Below are positions 23,286 to 36,100 of a stretch of DNA of 64,000 nucleotides, one piece after another. The first letter of the stretch is position 1, and every line of letters starts with the position of its first letter. This DNA comes from Hippasteria phrygiana (Eukaryota; Echinodermata; Asteroidea; Valvatida; Goniasteridae), in contig JAZGUH010000489.1 in NCBI GenBank assembly GCA_037893225.1, forward strand, positions 930,001 through 994,000, written 5' to 3'. The notes under the pieces were generated by a model. It had not been told where the DNA came from. It made no database searches and worked only from the letters and a program-made list of their open reading frames with translations. The translations under genes and the position numbers were made by a program.

Positions 23286-25625
23286 GTGTGGAAATTACTG
23301 GATTTGGTCAATATCCTATTCGATTATGAACAGGGAAAGGAGGGGCGTTCATCTGAAAATGTGGCAAACGTTAAGCAGTCACAATGCAGTAAACGGAGGA
23401 ACGCACACAGAGTTCACGGGAAGAAATTTGTTGCGAGGTTTGAATTTTCTCGAAGAGTTCTAACGCTGTGAAGCTGGCGATGGTCTGAAATTGTTGCGCT
23501 ATATCTAAGCTACCCATACGTGTAAAAATTACTGGATTTGGTCAATATCCCATTAAATTATGAACAGGGAAAGGAGGGGCGTTCATCTGAAAATTTGGCA
23601 AACGTTAAGCAGTCACAATGCAGTAAACGGGAGAACGCACACAGAGTTCACGGAAAGAAATTTGTTGCGAGGTTTGAATTTTCTCGAAGAGTTCTAACGC
23701 TGTGAAGCTGCCGATGGTCTCAAATTGTTGCGCTATATCTAAGCTACCCATACGTGTAAACATTACTGGATTTGGTCAATATACCATTCAATTATGAACA
23801 GGGAAAGGAGGGGCGTTCATCTGAACATTTGGCAAACGTTAAGCAGTCACAATGCAGTAAACGGAAGAACGCACACAGAGTTCACAGGAAGAAATTTGTT
23901 GCGAGGTTTGAATTTTCTCAAAGAGTTCTCACGCTATGAAGCTGGCGATGGTCTCAAATTGTTGCGCTAGATCTAAGCTACCCATACGTGTGAAAATTAC
24001 TGGATTTGGTCAATATCCCGTTCAAATATGAACAGGGAAAGGAGGGGCGTTCATCTGAAAATTTGGCAAACGTTAAGCAGTCACAATGCAGTAAACGGGA
24101 GAACGCACACAGAGTTCACGGGAAGAAATTTGTCGCGAGGTTTGAATTTTCTCGAAGAGTTCTCACGCTATAAAGCTGGCGATGGTCTCAAATTGTTGCG
24201 CTAGATCTAAGCTACCCATACGTGTGAAAATTACTGGATTTGGTCAATATCCCATTCAAATATGAACAGGGAAAGGAGGGGCGTTCATCTGAAAATGTGG
24301 CAAACGTTAAGCAGTCACAATGCAGTAAACGGGAGAACGCACACATAGTTCACGGTAAGAAATTTGTTGCGAGGTTTGAATTTTCTCGAAGAGTTCTAAC
24401 GCTGTGAAGCTGGCGATGGTCTCAAATTGTTGCGCTAGATCTAAGCTACCCATACGTGTGAAAATTACTGGATTTGGTCAATATCCCATTCAATTATGAA
24501 CAGGGAAAGGAGGGGCGTTCATCTGAAAATGTGGCAAACGTTGAGCAGTCACAATGCAGTAAACGGAAGAACGCACACAGAGTTCACAGAAGTAAATTTG
24601 TTGCGAGGTTTGAATTTTCTCGAAGAGTTCTAACGCTGTGAAGCTGGCGATGGTCCGAAATTGTTGCGCTATATCTAAGCTACCCATACGTGTAAACATT
24701 ACTGGATTTGGTCAATATACCATTCAATTATGAACAGGGAAAGGAGGGGCGTTCATCTGAACATTTGGCAAACGTTAAGCAGTCACAATGCAGTAAACGG
24801 GAGAACGCACACAGAGTTCATTGGAAAAAACATTTTTCGAGGTTTGAATTTTCTCGAAGAGTTCTCACGCTATAAAGCTGGCGATGGTCTCAAATTGTTG
24901 CGCTAGATCTAAGCTACCGATACGTGTGAAAATTACTGGATTTGGTCAATATCCCATTCAATTATGAACAGGGAAAGGAGGGGCGTTCATCTGAAAATGT
25001 GGCAAACGTTAAGCAGTCACAATGCAGTAAACGGAAGAACGCACACAGAGTTCACAGGAAGAAGATTGTTCCGAGGTTTGAATTTTCTCGAAGAGTTCTC
25101 ACGCTATAAAGCTGGCGATGGTCTCAAATTGTTGCGCTAGATCTAAGCTACCGATACGTGTGAAAATTACTGGATTTGGTCAATATCCCATTCAATTATG
25201 AACAGGGAAAGGAGGGGCGTTCATCTGAAAATGTGGCAAACGTTAAGCAGTCACAATGCAGTAAACGGAAGAACGCACACAGAGTTCACAGGAAGAAGAT
25301 TGTTCCGAGGTTTGAATTTTCTCGAAGAGTTCTCACGCTGTGAAGCTGGCGATGGTCTCAAATTGTTGCGCTAGATCTAAGCTACCCATACGTGTGAAAA
25401 TTACTGGATTTGGTCAATATCCCATTCAATTATGAACAGGGAAAGGAGGGGCGTTTATCTGAAAATGTGGCAAACGTTAAGCAGTCACAATGCAGTAAAC
25501 GGGAGAACGCACACAGAGTTCACTGGAAGAAATTTGTTGCGAGGTTTGAATTTTCTCGAAGAGTTCTAACGCTGTGAAGCTGGCGATGGTCTCAAATTGT
25601 TGCGCTACATCTAAGCTACCCATAC
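23286..25625 (+). repeat. Transition zone where new monomer types first appear
   Basis: After A-B-C-D (23286 to 23988), four variant families absent to the left appear in succession. They are T with ACACATAG and GGTAAG (24222), P with ACAGAAGTAAA (24456), K with CATTGGAAAAAACAT (24690), and G with AGATTGTTCCG (24924, 25158). H with CGTTTATCTG follows at 25392. Unit length stays 234. This is where array composition changes most sharply. I see no insertion or junction sequence, so the change is a shift in monomer families and not a break in the array. Confidence 0.8.
24824..24838 (+). repeat. Short inverted repeat specific to K-type monomers
   Basis: GAAAAA and TTTTTC flank a three-base ACA spacer. 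The structure arises from about seven substitutions clustered in monomer positions 132-148, with no length change. I find it in 16 copies, all right of 24.6 kb (for example 24690, 30083, 33367, 48111, 59110). In the copies at 56769 and 59110 the A-run is one base longer, which keeps arms of the same length with a larger spacer. The same change creates ATTGG, an inverted CCAAT core. No function is shown. Confidence 0.7.
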
Positions 25626-28021
25626 GTGTGGAAATTACTGGATTTGGTCAATATCCTATTCGATTATGAACAGGGAAAGGAGGGGCGTTCATCTGAAAAT
25701 GTGGCAAACGTTAAGCAGTCACAATGCAGTAAACGGAGGAACGCACACAGAGTTCACGGGAAGAAATTTGTTGCGAGGTTTGAATTTTCTCGAAGAGTTC
25801 TAACGCTGTGAAGCTGGCGATGGTCTGAAATTGTTGCGCTATATCTAAGCTACCCATACGTGTAAAAATTACTGGATTTGGTCAATATCCCATTAAATTA
25901 TGAACAGGGAAAGGAGGGGCGTTCATCTGAAAATTTGGCAAACGTTAAGCTGTCACAATGCAGTAAACGGGAGAACGCACACAGAGTTCACGGAAAGAAA
26001 TTTGTTGCGAGGTTTGAATTTTCTCGAAGAGTTCTAACGCTGTGAAGCTGCCGATGGTCTCAAATTGTTGCGCTATATCTAAGCTACCCATACGTGTAAA
26101 CATTACTGGATTTGGTCAATATACCATTCAATTATGAACAGGGAAAGGAGGGGCGTTCATCTGAACATTTGGCAAACGTTAAGCAGTCACAATGCAGTAA
26201 ACGGGAGAACGCACACAGAGTTCACAGGAAGAAATTTGTTGCGAGGTTTGAATTTTCTCAAAGAGTTCTCACGCTATGAAGCTGGCGATGGTCTCAAATT
26301 GTTGCGCTAGATCTAAGCTACCCATACGTGTGAAAATTACTGGATTTGGTCAATATCCCGTTCAAATATGAACAGGGAAAGGAGGGGCGTTCATCTGAAA
26401 ATTTGGCAAACGTTAAGCAGTCACAATGCAGTAAACGGGAGAACGCACACAGAGTTCACGGGAAGAAATTTGTCGCGAGGTTTGAATTTTCTCGAAGAGT
26501 TCTCACGCTATAAAGCTGGCGATGGTCTCAAATTGTTGCGCTAGATCTAAGCTACCCATACGTGTGAAAATTACTGGATTTGGTCAATATCCCATTCAAT
26601 TATGAACAGGGAAAGGAGGGGCGTTCATCTGAAAATGTGGCAAACGTTAAGCAGTCACAATGCAGTAAACGGAAGAACGCACACAGAGTTCACAGGAAGA
26701 AGATTGTTCCGAGGTTTGAATTTTCTCGAAGAGTTCTCACGCTGTGAAGCTGGCGATGGTCTCAAATTGTTGCGCTAGATCTAAGCTACCCATACGTGTG
26801 AAAATTACTGGATTTGGTCAATATCCCATTCAATTATGAACAGGGAAAGGAGGGGCGTTTATCTGAAAATGTGGCAAACGTTAAGCAGTCACAATGCAGT
26901 AAACGGGAGAACGCACACAGAGTTCACGGGAAGAAATTTGTTGCGAGGTTTGAATTTTCTCAAAGAGTTCTAACGCTGTGAAGCTGGCGATGGTCTCAAA
27001 TTGTTGCGCTACATCTAAGCTACCCATACGTGTGGAAATTACTGGATTTGGTCAATATCCTATTCGATTATGAACAGGGAAAGGAGGGGCGTTCATCTGA
27101 AAATGTGGCAAACGTTAAGCAGTCACAATGCAGTAAACGGAGGAACGCACACAGAGTTCACGGGAAGAAATTTGTTGCGAGGTTTGAATTTTCTCGAAGA
27201 GTTCTAACGCTGTGAAGCTGGCGATGGTCTGAAATTGTTGCGCTATATCTAAGCTACCCATACGTGTAAAAATTACTGGATTTGGTCAATATCCCATTAA
27301 ATTATGAACAGGGAAAGGATGGGCGTTCATCTGAAAATTTGGCAAACGTTAAGCAGTCACAATGCAGTAAACGGGAGAACGCACACAGAGTTCACGGAAA
27401 GAAATTTGTTGCGAGGTTTGAATTTTCTCGAAGAGTTCTAACGCTGTGAAGCTGCCGATGGTCTCAAATTGTTGCGCTATATCTAAGCTACCCATACGTG
27501 TAAACATTACTGGATTTGGTCAATATACCATTCAATTATGAACAGGGAAAGGAGGGGCGTTCATCTGAACATTTGGCAAACGTTAAGCAGTCACAATGCA
27601 GTAAACGGGAGAACGCACACAGAGTTCACAGGAAGAAATTTGTTGCGAGGTTTGAATTTTCTCAAAGAGTTCTCACGCTATGAAGCTGGCGATGGTCTCA
27701 AATTGTTGCGCTAGATCTAAGCTACCCATACGTGTGAAAATTACTGGATTTGGTCAATATCCCGTTCAAATATGAACAGGGAAAGGAGGGGCGTTCATCT
27801 GAAAATTTGGCAAACGTTAAGCAGTCACAATGCAGTAAACGGGAGAACGCACACAGAGTTCACGGGAAGAAATTTGTCGCGAGGTTTGAATTTTCTCGAA
27901 GAGTTCTCACGCTATAAAGCTGGCGATGGTCTCAAATTGTTGCGCTAGATCTAAGCTACCCATACGTGTGAAAATTACTGGATTTGGTCAATATCCCATT
28001 CAATTATGAACAGGGAAAGGA

Positions 28022-28030
28022 GGGGGGGGG
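28022..28030 (+). repeat. Poly-G tract of 9 (normally 4)
   Basis: The purine-rich segment GGGAAAGGAGGGG of the monomer ends in a run of 9 G here instead of 4, adding 5 bases to the copy that starts at 27966. This is the G slot of the second hexamer. The matching slot of the first hexamer (26562) still has 4 G. Confidence 0.9.
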
Positions 28031-29430
28031 CGTTCATCTGAAAATGTGGCAAACGTTAAGCAGTCACAATGCAGTAAACGGAAGAACGCACACAGAGTTC
28101 ACAGGAAGAAGATTGTTCCGAGGTTTGAATTTTCTCGAAGAGTTCTCACGCTGTGAAGCTGGCGATGGTCTCAAATTGTTGCGCTAGATCTAAGCTACCC
28201 ATACGTGTGAAAATTACTGGATTTGGTCAATATCCCATTCAATTATGAACAGGGAAAGGAGGGGCGTTTATCTGAAAATGTGGCAAACGTTAAGCAGTCA
28301 CAATGCAGTAAACGGGAGAACGCACACAGAGTTCACGGGAAGAAATTTGTTGCGAGGTTTGAATTTTCTCAAAGAGTTCTAACGCTGTGAAGCTGGCGAT
28401 GGTCTCAAATTGTTGCGCTACATCTAAGCTACCCATACGTGTGGAAATTACTGGATTTGGTCAATATCCTATTCGATTATGAACAGGGAAAGGAGGGGCG
28501 TTCATCTGAAAATGTGGCAAACGTTAAGCAGTCACAATGCAGTAAACGGAGGAACGCACACAGAGTTCACGGGAAGAAATTTGTTGCGAGGTTTGAATTT
28601 TCTCGAAGAGTTCTAACGCTGTGAAGCTGGCGATGGTCTGAAATTGTTGCGCTATATCTAAGCTACCCATACGTGTAAAAATTACTGGATTTGGTCAATA
28701 TCCCATTAAATTATGAACAGGGAAAGGATGGGCGTTCATCTGAAAATTTGGCAAACGTTAAGCAGTCACAATGCAGTAAACGGGAGAACGCACACAGAGT
28801 TCACGGAAAGAAATTTGTTGCGAGGTTTGAATTTTCTCGAAGAGTTCTAACGCTGTGAAGCTGCCGATGGTCTCAAATTGTTGCGCTATATCTAAGCTAC
28901 CCATACGTGTAAACATTACTGGATTTGGTCAATATACCATTCAATTATGAACAGGGAAAGGAGGGGCGTTCATCTGAACATTTGGCAAACGTTAAGCAGT
29001 CACAATGCAGTAAACGGGAGAACGCACACAGAGTTCACAGGAAGAAATTTGTTGCGAGGTTTGAATTTTCTCAAAGAGTTCTCACGCTATGAAGCTGGCG
29101 ATGGTCTCAAATTGTTGCGCTAGATCTAAGCTACCCATACGTGTGAAAATTACTGGATTTGGTCAATATCCCGTTCAAATATGAACAGGGAAAGGAGGGG
29201 CGTTCATCTGAAAATTTGGCAAACGTTAAGCAGTCACAATGCAGTAAACGGGAGAACGCACACAGAGTTCACGGGAAGAAATTTGTCGCGAGGTTTGAAT
29301 TTTCTCGAAGAGTTCTCACGCTATAAAGCTGGCGATGGTCTCAAATTGTTGCGCTAGATCTAAGCTACCGATACGTGTGAAAATTACTGGATTTGGTCAA
29401 TATCCCATTCAATTATGAACAGGGAAAGGA

Positions 29431-29440
29431 GGGGGGGGGG
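29431..29440 (+). repeat. Poly-G tract of 10 (normally 4)
   Basis: This is the same monomer position as the tract at 28022, one hexamer to the right, now with 10 G. It adds 6 bases to the copy starting at 29375. Homopolymer length is sensitive to sequencing error, but its placement in the same HOR slot argues for inheritance. Confidence 0.88.
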
Positions 29441-29848
29441 CGTTCATCTGAAAATGTGGCAAACGTTAAGCAGTCACAATGCAGTAAACGGAAGAACGCA
29501 CACAGAGTTCACAGGAAGAAGATTGTTCCGAGGTTTGAATTTTCTCGAAGAGTTCTCACGCTGTGAAGCTGGCGATGGTCTCAAATTGTTGCGCTAGATC
29601 TAAGCTACCCATACGTGTGAAAATTACTGGATTTGGTTAATATCCCATTCAATTATGAACAGGGAAAGGAGGGGCGTTTATCTGAAAATGTGGCAAACGT
29701 TAAGCAGTCACAATGCAGTAAACGGGAGAACGCACACATAGTTCACGGTAAGAAATTTGTTGCGAGGTTTGAATTTTCTCGAAGAGTTCTAACGCTGTGA
29801 AGCTGGCGATGGTCTCAAATTGTTGCGCTACATCTAAGCTACCCATAC

Positions 29849-32800
29849 GTGTGAAAATTACTGGATTTGGTCAATATCCCATTCAATTATGAACAGGGAA
29901 AGGAGGGGCGTTCATCTGAAAATGTGGCAAACGTTAAGCAGTCACAATGCAGTAAACGGAAGAACGCACACAGAGTTCACAGAAGTAAATTTGTTGCGAG
30001 GTTTGAATTTTCTCGAAGAGTTCTAACGCTGTGAAGCTGGCGATGGTCCGAAATTGTTGCGCTATATCTAAGCTACCCATACGTGTAAACATTACTGGAT
30101 TTGGTCAATATACCATTCAATTATGAACAGGGAAAGGAGGGGCGTTCATCTGAACATTTGGCAAACGTTAAGCAGTCACAATGCAGTAAACGGGAGAACG
30201 CACACAGAGTTCATTGGAAAAAACATTTTTCGAGGTTTGAATTTTCTCGAAGAGTTCTCACGCTATGAAGCTGGCGATGGTCTCAAATTGTTGCGCTAGA
30301 TCTAAGCTACTCATACGTGTGAAAATTACTGGATTTGGTCAATATCCCATTCAATTATGAACAGGGAAAGGAGGGGCGTTCATCTGAAAATGTGGCAAAC
30401 GTTAAGCAGTCACAATGCAGTAAACGGGAGAACGCACACATAGTTCACGGTAAGAAATTTGTTGCGAGGTTTGAATTTTCTCGAAGAGTTCTCACGCTGT
30501 GAAGCTGGCGATGGTCTCAAATTGTTGCGCTAGATCTAGGCTACCCATATGTGTGAAAATTACTGGATTTGGTCAATATCCCATTCAATTATGAACAGGG
30601 AAAGGAGCGGCGTTCATCTGAAAATGTGGCAAACGTTAAGCAGTCACAATGCAGTAAACGGGAGAACGCACACATAGTTCACGGTAAGAAATTTGTTGCG
30701 AGGTTTGAATTTTCTCGAAGAGTTCTAACGCTGTGAAGCTGGCGATGGTCTCAAATTGTTGCGCTAGATCTAAGCTACCCATACGTGTGAAAATTACTGG
30801 ATTTGGTCAATATCCCATTCAATTATGAACAGGGAAAGGAGGGGCGTTCATCTGAAAATGTGGCAAACGTTAAGCAGTCACAATGCAGTAAACGGAAGAA
30901 CGCACACAGAGTTCACAGAAGTAAATTTTTTGCGAGGTTTGAATTTTCTCGAAGAGTTCTAACGCTGTGAAGCTGGCGATGGTCTGAAATTGTTGCGCTA
31001 TATCTGAGCTACCCATACGTGTAAACATTACTGGATTTGGTCAATATACCATTCAATTATGAACAGGGAAAGGAGGGGCGTTCATCTGAACATTTGGCAA
31101 ACGTTAAGCAGTCACAATGCAGTAAACGGGAGAACGCACACAGAGTTCACAGGAAGAAATTTGTTGCGAGGTTTGAATTTTCTCAAAGAGTTCTCACGCT
31201 ATGAAGCTGGCGATGGTCTCAAATTGTTGCGCTAGATCTAAGCTACCCATACGTGTGAAAATTACTGGATTTGGTCAATATCCCGTTCAAATATGAACAG
31301 GGAAAGGAGGGGCGTTCATCTGAAAATGTGGCAAACGTTAAGCAGTCACAATGCAGTAAACGGAAGAACGCACACAGAGTTCACAGGAAGAAGATTGTTC
31401 CGAGGTTTGAATTTTCTCGAAGAGTTCTCACGCTATAAAGCTGGCGATGGTCTCAAATTGTTGCGCTAGATCTAAGCTACCGATACGTGTGAAAATTACT
31501 GGATTTGGTCAATATCCCATTCAATTATGAACAGGGAAAGGAGGGGCGTTCATCTGAAAATGTGGCAAACGTTAAGCAGTCACAATGCAGTAAACGGAAG
31601 AACGCACACAGAGTTCACAGGAAGAAGATTGTTCCGAGGTTTGAATTTTCTCGAAGAGTTCTCACGCTGTGAAGCTGGCGATGGTCTCAAATTGTTGCGC
31701 TAGATCTAAGCTACCCATACGTGTGAAAATTACTGGATTTGGTCAATATCCCATTCAATTATGAACAGGGAAAGGAGGGGCGTTTATCTGAAAATGTGGC
31801 AAACGTGAAGCAGTCACAATGCAGTAAACGGGAGAAGGCACACAGAGTTCACGGGAAGAAATTTGTTGCGAGGTTTGAATTTTCTCGAAGAGTTCTAACG
31901 CTGTGAAGCTGGCGATGGTCTCAAATTGTTGCGCTACATCTAAGCTACCCATACGTGTGGAAATTACTGGATTTGGTCAATATCCTATTCGATTATGAAC
32001 AGGGAAAGGAGGGGCGTTCATCTGAAAATGTGGCAAACGTTAAGCAGTCACAATGCAGTAAACGGAGGAACGCACACAGAGTTCACGGGAAGAAATTTGT
32101 TGCGAGGTTTGAATTTTCTCGAAGAGTTCTAACGCTGTGAAGCTGGCGATGGTCTGAAATTGTTGCGCTATATCTAAGCTACCCATACGTGTAAAAATTA
32201 CTGGATTTGGTCAATATCCCATTAAATTATGAACAGGGAAAGGAGGGGCGTTCATCTGAAAATTTGGCAAACGTTAAGCAGTCACAATGCAGTAAACGGG
32301 AGAACGCACACAGAGTTCACGGAAAGAAATTTGTTGCGAGGTTTGAATTTTCTCGAAGAGTTCTAACGCTGTGAAGCTGCCGATGGTCTCAAATTGTTGC
32401 GCTATATCTAAGCTACCCATACGTGTAAACATTACTGGATTTGGTCAATATACCATTCAATTATGAACAGGGAAAGGAGGGGCGTTCATCTGAACATTTG
32501 GCAAACGTTAAGCAGTCACAATGCAGTAAACGGGAGAACGCACACAGAGTTCACAGGAAGAAATTTGTTGCGAGGTTTGAATTTTCTCAAAGAGTTCTCA
32601 CGCTATGAAGCTGGCGATGGTCTCAAATTGTTGCGCTAGATCTAAGCTACCGATACGTGTGAAAATTACTGGATTTGGTCAATATCCCATTCAATTATGA
32701 ACAGGGAAAGGAGGGGGGGGGGGGCGTTCATCTGAAAATGTGGCAAACGTTAAGCAGTCACAATGCAGTAAACGGAAGAACGCACACAGAGTTCACAGGA

Positions 32801-33132
32801 AGAAGATTGTTCCGAGGTTTGAATTTTCTCGAAGAGTTCTCACGCTGTGAAGCTGGCGATGGTCTCAAATTGTTGCGCTAGATCTAAGCTACCCATACGT
32901 GTGAAAATTACTGGATTTGGTCAATATCCCATTCAATTATGAACAGGGAAAGGAGGGGCGTTTATCTGAAAATGTGGCAAACGTTAAGCAGTCACAATGC
33001 AGTAAACGGGAGAACGCACACATAGTTCACGGTAAGAAATTTGTTGCGAGGTTTGAATTTTCTCGAAGAGTTCTAACGCTGTGAAGCTGGCGATGGTCTC
33101 AAATTGTTGCGCTACATCTAAGCTACCCATAC
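29849..33132 (+). repeat. Mixed P, K, T, C, D, G and H monomers plus a truncated hexamer
   Basis: The order from 29849 is P, K (30083), T-like copies (30317 after CTACTCATACG; 30551 after GGCTACCCATATG with GGAGCGGCG), P with ATTTTTTGCG (30785), C (31019), D (31253), G (31487) and H (31721). A-B-C-G12-T follows from 31955. The T-like pair (30317, 30551), always preceded by CTCATACG then CCATATG, recurs after K copies further right and forms the core of the next domain. Confidence 0.78.
32713..32724 (+). repeat. Poly-G tract of 12 (normally 4)
   Basis: This is the longest of the three expanded runs. It sits in the copy starting at 32657, which follows A-B-C directly, so the D slot is missing. 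Like the 10-G copy, it is preceded by the variant CTACCGATACG, which suggests common descent with that copy. Confidence 0.88.
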
Positions 33133-36100
33133 GTGTGAAAATTACTGGATTTGGTCAATATCCCATTCAATTATGAACAGGGAAAGGAGGGGCGTTCATC
33201 TGAAAATGTGGCAAACGTTAAGCAGTCACAATGCAGTAAACGGAAGAACGCACACAGAGTTCACAGAAGTAAATTTGTTGCGAGGTTTGAATTTTCTCGA
33301 AGAGTTCTAACGCTGTGAAGCTGGCGATGGTCCGAAATTGTTGCGCTATATCTAAGCTACCCATACGTGTAAACATTACTGGATTTGGTCAATATACCAT
33401 TCAATTATGAACAGGGAAAGGAGGGGCGTTCATCTGAACATTTGGCAAACGTTAAGCAGTCACAATGCAGTAAACGGGAGAACGCACACAGAGTTCATTG
33501 GAAAAAACATTTTTCGAGGTTTGAATTTTCTCGAAGAGTTCTCACGCTATGAAGCTGGCGATGGTCTCAAATTGTTGCGCTAGATCTAAGCTACTCATAC
33601 GTGTGAAAATTACTGGATTTGGTCAATATCCCATTCAATTATGAACAGGGAAAGGAGGGGCGTTCATCTGAAAATGTGGCAAACGTTAAGCAGTCACAAT
33701 GCAGTAAACGGGAGAACGCACACATAGTTCACGGTAAGAAATTTGTTGCGAGGTTTGAATTTTCTCGAAGAGTTCTCACGCTGTGAAGCTGGCGATGGTC
33801 TCAAATTGTTGCGCTAGATCTAGGCTACCCATATGTGTGAAAATTACTGGATTTGGTCAATATCCCATTCAATTATGAACAGGGAAAGGAGCGGCGTTCA
33901 TCTGAAAATGTGGCAAACGTTAAGCAGTCACAATGCAGTAAACGGGAGAACGCACACATAGTTCACGGTAAGAAATTTGTTGCGAGGTTTGAATTTTCTC
34001 GAAGAGTTCTAACGCTGTGAAGCTGGCGATGGTCTCAAATTGTTGCGCTAGATCTAAGCTACCCATACGTGTGAAAATTACTGGATTTGGTCAATATCCC
34101 ATTCAATTATGAACAGGGAAAGGAGGGGCGTTCATCTGAAAATGTGGCAAACGTTAAGCAGTCACAATGCAGTAAACGGAAGAACGCACACAGAGTTCAC
34201 AGAAGTAAATTTTTTGCGAGGTTTGAATTTTCTCGAAGAGTTCTAACGCTGTGAAGCTGGCGATGGTCTGAAATTGTTGCGCTATATCTGAGCTACCCAT
34301 ACGTGTAAACATTACTGGATTTGGTCAATATACCATTCAATTATGAACAGGGAAAGGAGGGGCGTTCATCTGAACATTTGGCAAACGTTAAGCAGTCACA
34401 ATGCAGTAAACGGAAGAACGCACACAGAGTTCACAGAAGTAAATTTGTTGCGAGGTTTGAATTTTCTCGAAGAGTTCTAACGCTGTGAAGCTGGCGATGG
34501 TCCGAAATTGTTGCGCTATATCTAAGCTACCCATACGTGTAAACATTACTGGATTTGGTCAATATACCATTCAATTATGAACAGGGAAAGGAGGGGCGTT
34601 CATCTGAACATTTGGCAAACGTTAAGCAGTCACAATGCAGTAAACGGGAGAACGCACACAGAGTTCATTGGAAAAAACATTTTTCGAGGTTTGAATTTTC
34701 TCGAAGAGTTCTCACGCTATGAAGCTGGCGATGGTCTCAAATTGTTGCGCTAGATCTAAGCTACTCATACGTGTGAAAATTACTGGATTTGGTCAATATC
34801 CCATTCAATTATGAACAGGGAAAGGAGGGGCGTTCATCTGAAAATGTGGCAAACGTTAAGCAGTCACAATGCAGTAAACGGGAGAACGCACACATAGTTC
34901 ACGGTAAGAAATTTGTTGCGAGGTTTGAATTTTCTCGAAGAGTTCTCACGCTGTGAAGCTGGCGATGGTCTCAAATTGTTGCGCTAGATCTAGGCTACCC
35001 ATATGTGTGAAAATTACTGGATTTGGTCAATATCCCATTCAATTATGAACAGGGAAAGGAGCGGCGTTCATCTGAAAATGTGGCAAACGTTAAGCAGTCA
35101 CAATGCAGTAAACGGGAGAACGCACACATAGTTCACGGTAAGAAATTTGTTGCGAGGTTTGAATTTTCTCGAAGAGTTCTAACGCTGTGAAGCTGGCGAT
35201 GGTCTCAAATTGTTGCGCTAGATCTAAGCTACCCATACGTGTGAAAATTACTGGATTTGGTCAATATCCCATTCAATTATGAACAGGGAAAGGAGGGGCG
35301 TTCATCTGAAAATGTGGCAAACGTTAAGCAGTCACAATGCAGTAAACGGAAGAACGCACACAGAGTTCACAGAAGTAAATTTTTTGCGAGGTTTGAATTT
35401 TCTCGAAGAGTTCTAACGCTGTGAAGCTGGCGATGGTCTGAAATTGTTGCGCTATATCTGAGCTACCCATACGTGTAAACATTACTGGATTTGGTCAATA
35501 TACCATTCAATTATGAACAGGGAAAGGAGGGGCGTTCATCTGAACATTTGGCAAACGTTAAGCAGTCACAATGCAGTAAACGGGAGAACGCACACAGAGT
35601 TCACAGAAGTAAATTTGTTGCGAGGTTTGAATTTTCTCGAAGAGTTCTAACGCTGTGAAGCTGGCGATGGTCCGAAATTGTTGCGCTATATCTAAGCTAC
35701 CCATACGTGTAAACATTACTGGATTTGGTCAATATACCATTCAATTATGAACAGGGAAAGGAGGGGCGTTCATCTGAACATTTGGCAAACGTTAAGCAGT
35801 CACAATGCAGTAAACGGGAGAACGCACACAGAGTTCATTGGAAAAAACATTTTTCGAGGTTTGAATTTTCTCGAAGAGTTCTCACGATATAAAGCTGGCG
35901 ATGGTCTCAAATTGTTGCGCTAGATCTAAGCTACTCATACGTGTGAAAATTACTGGATTTGGTCAATATCCCATTCAATTATGAACAGGGAAAGGAGGGG
36001 CGTTCATCTGAAAATGTGGCAAACGTTAAGCAGTCACAATGCAGTAAACGGGAGAACGCACACATAGTTCACGGTAAGAAATTTGTTGCGAGGTTTGAAT

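Larger units (their letters stand above)
25626..29848 (+). repeat. 1404-bp hexamer HOR A-B-C-D-G-H, three copies
   Basis: Units run 25626-27029 (1404 bases), 27030-28438 (1409) and 28439-29848 (1410). The extra 5 and 6 bases are entirely expansions of the G-run in the G-slot monomer. The second and third units share GGATGGGCG in their B copies (27264, 28673), so they are each other's closest relatives. C copies share CTCAAAG, which breaks the third pentamer of the heat-shock-like site. A partial relative, A-B-C-G without the D slot, lies at 31955-32898. Confidence 0.87.

Noticed and set aside
27984..28187. Frames of 60-68 codons across the expanded G-runs (27984, 29415, 32675)
   Set aside because: The poly-G length change shifts the frame and joins two short open stretches. 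They are artefacts of the tract expansion and most lack an ATG start.
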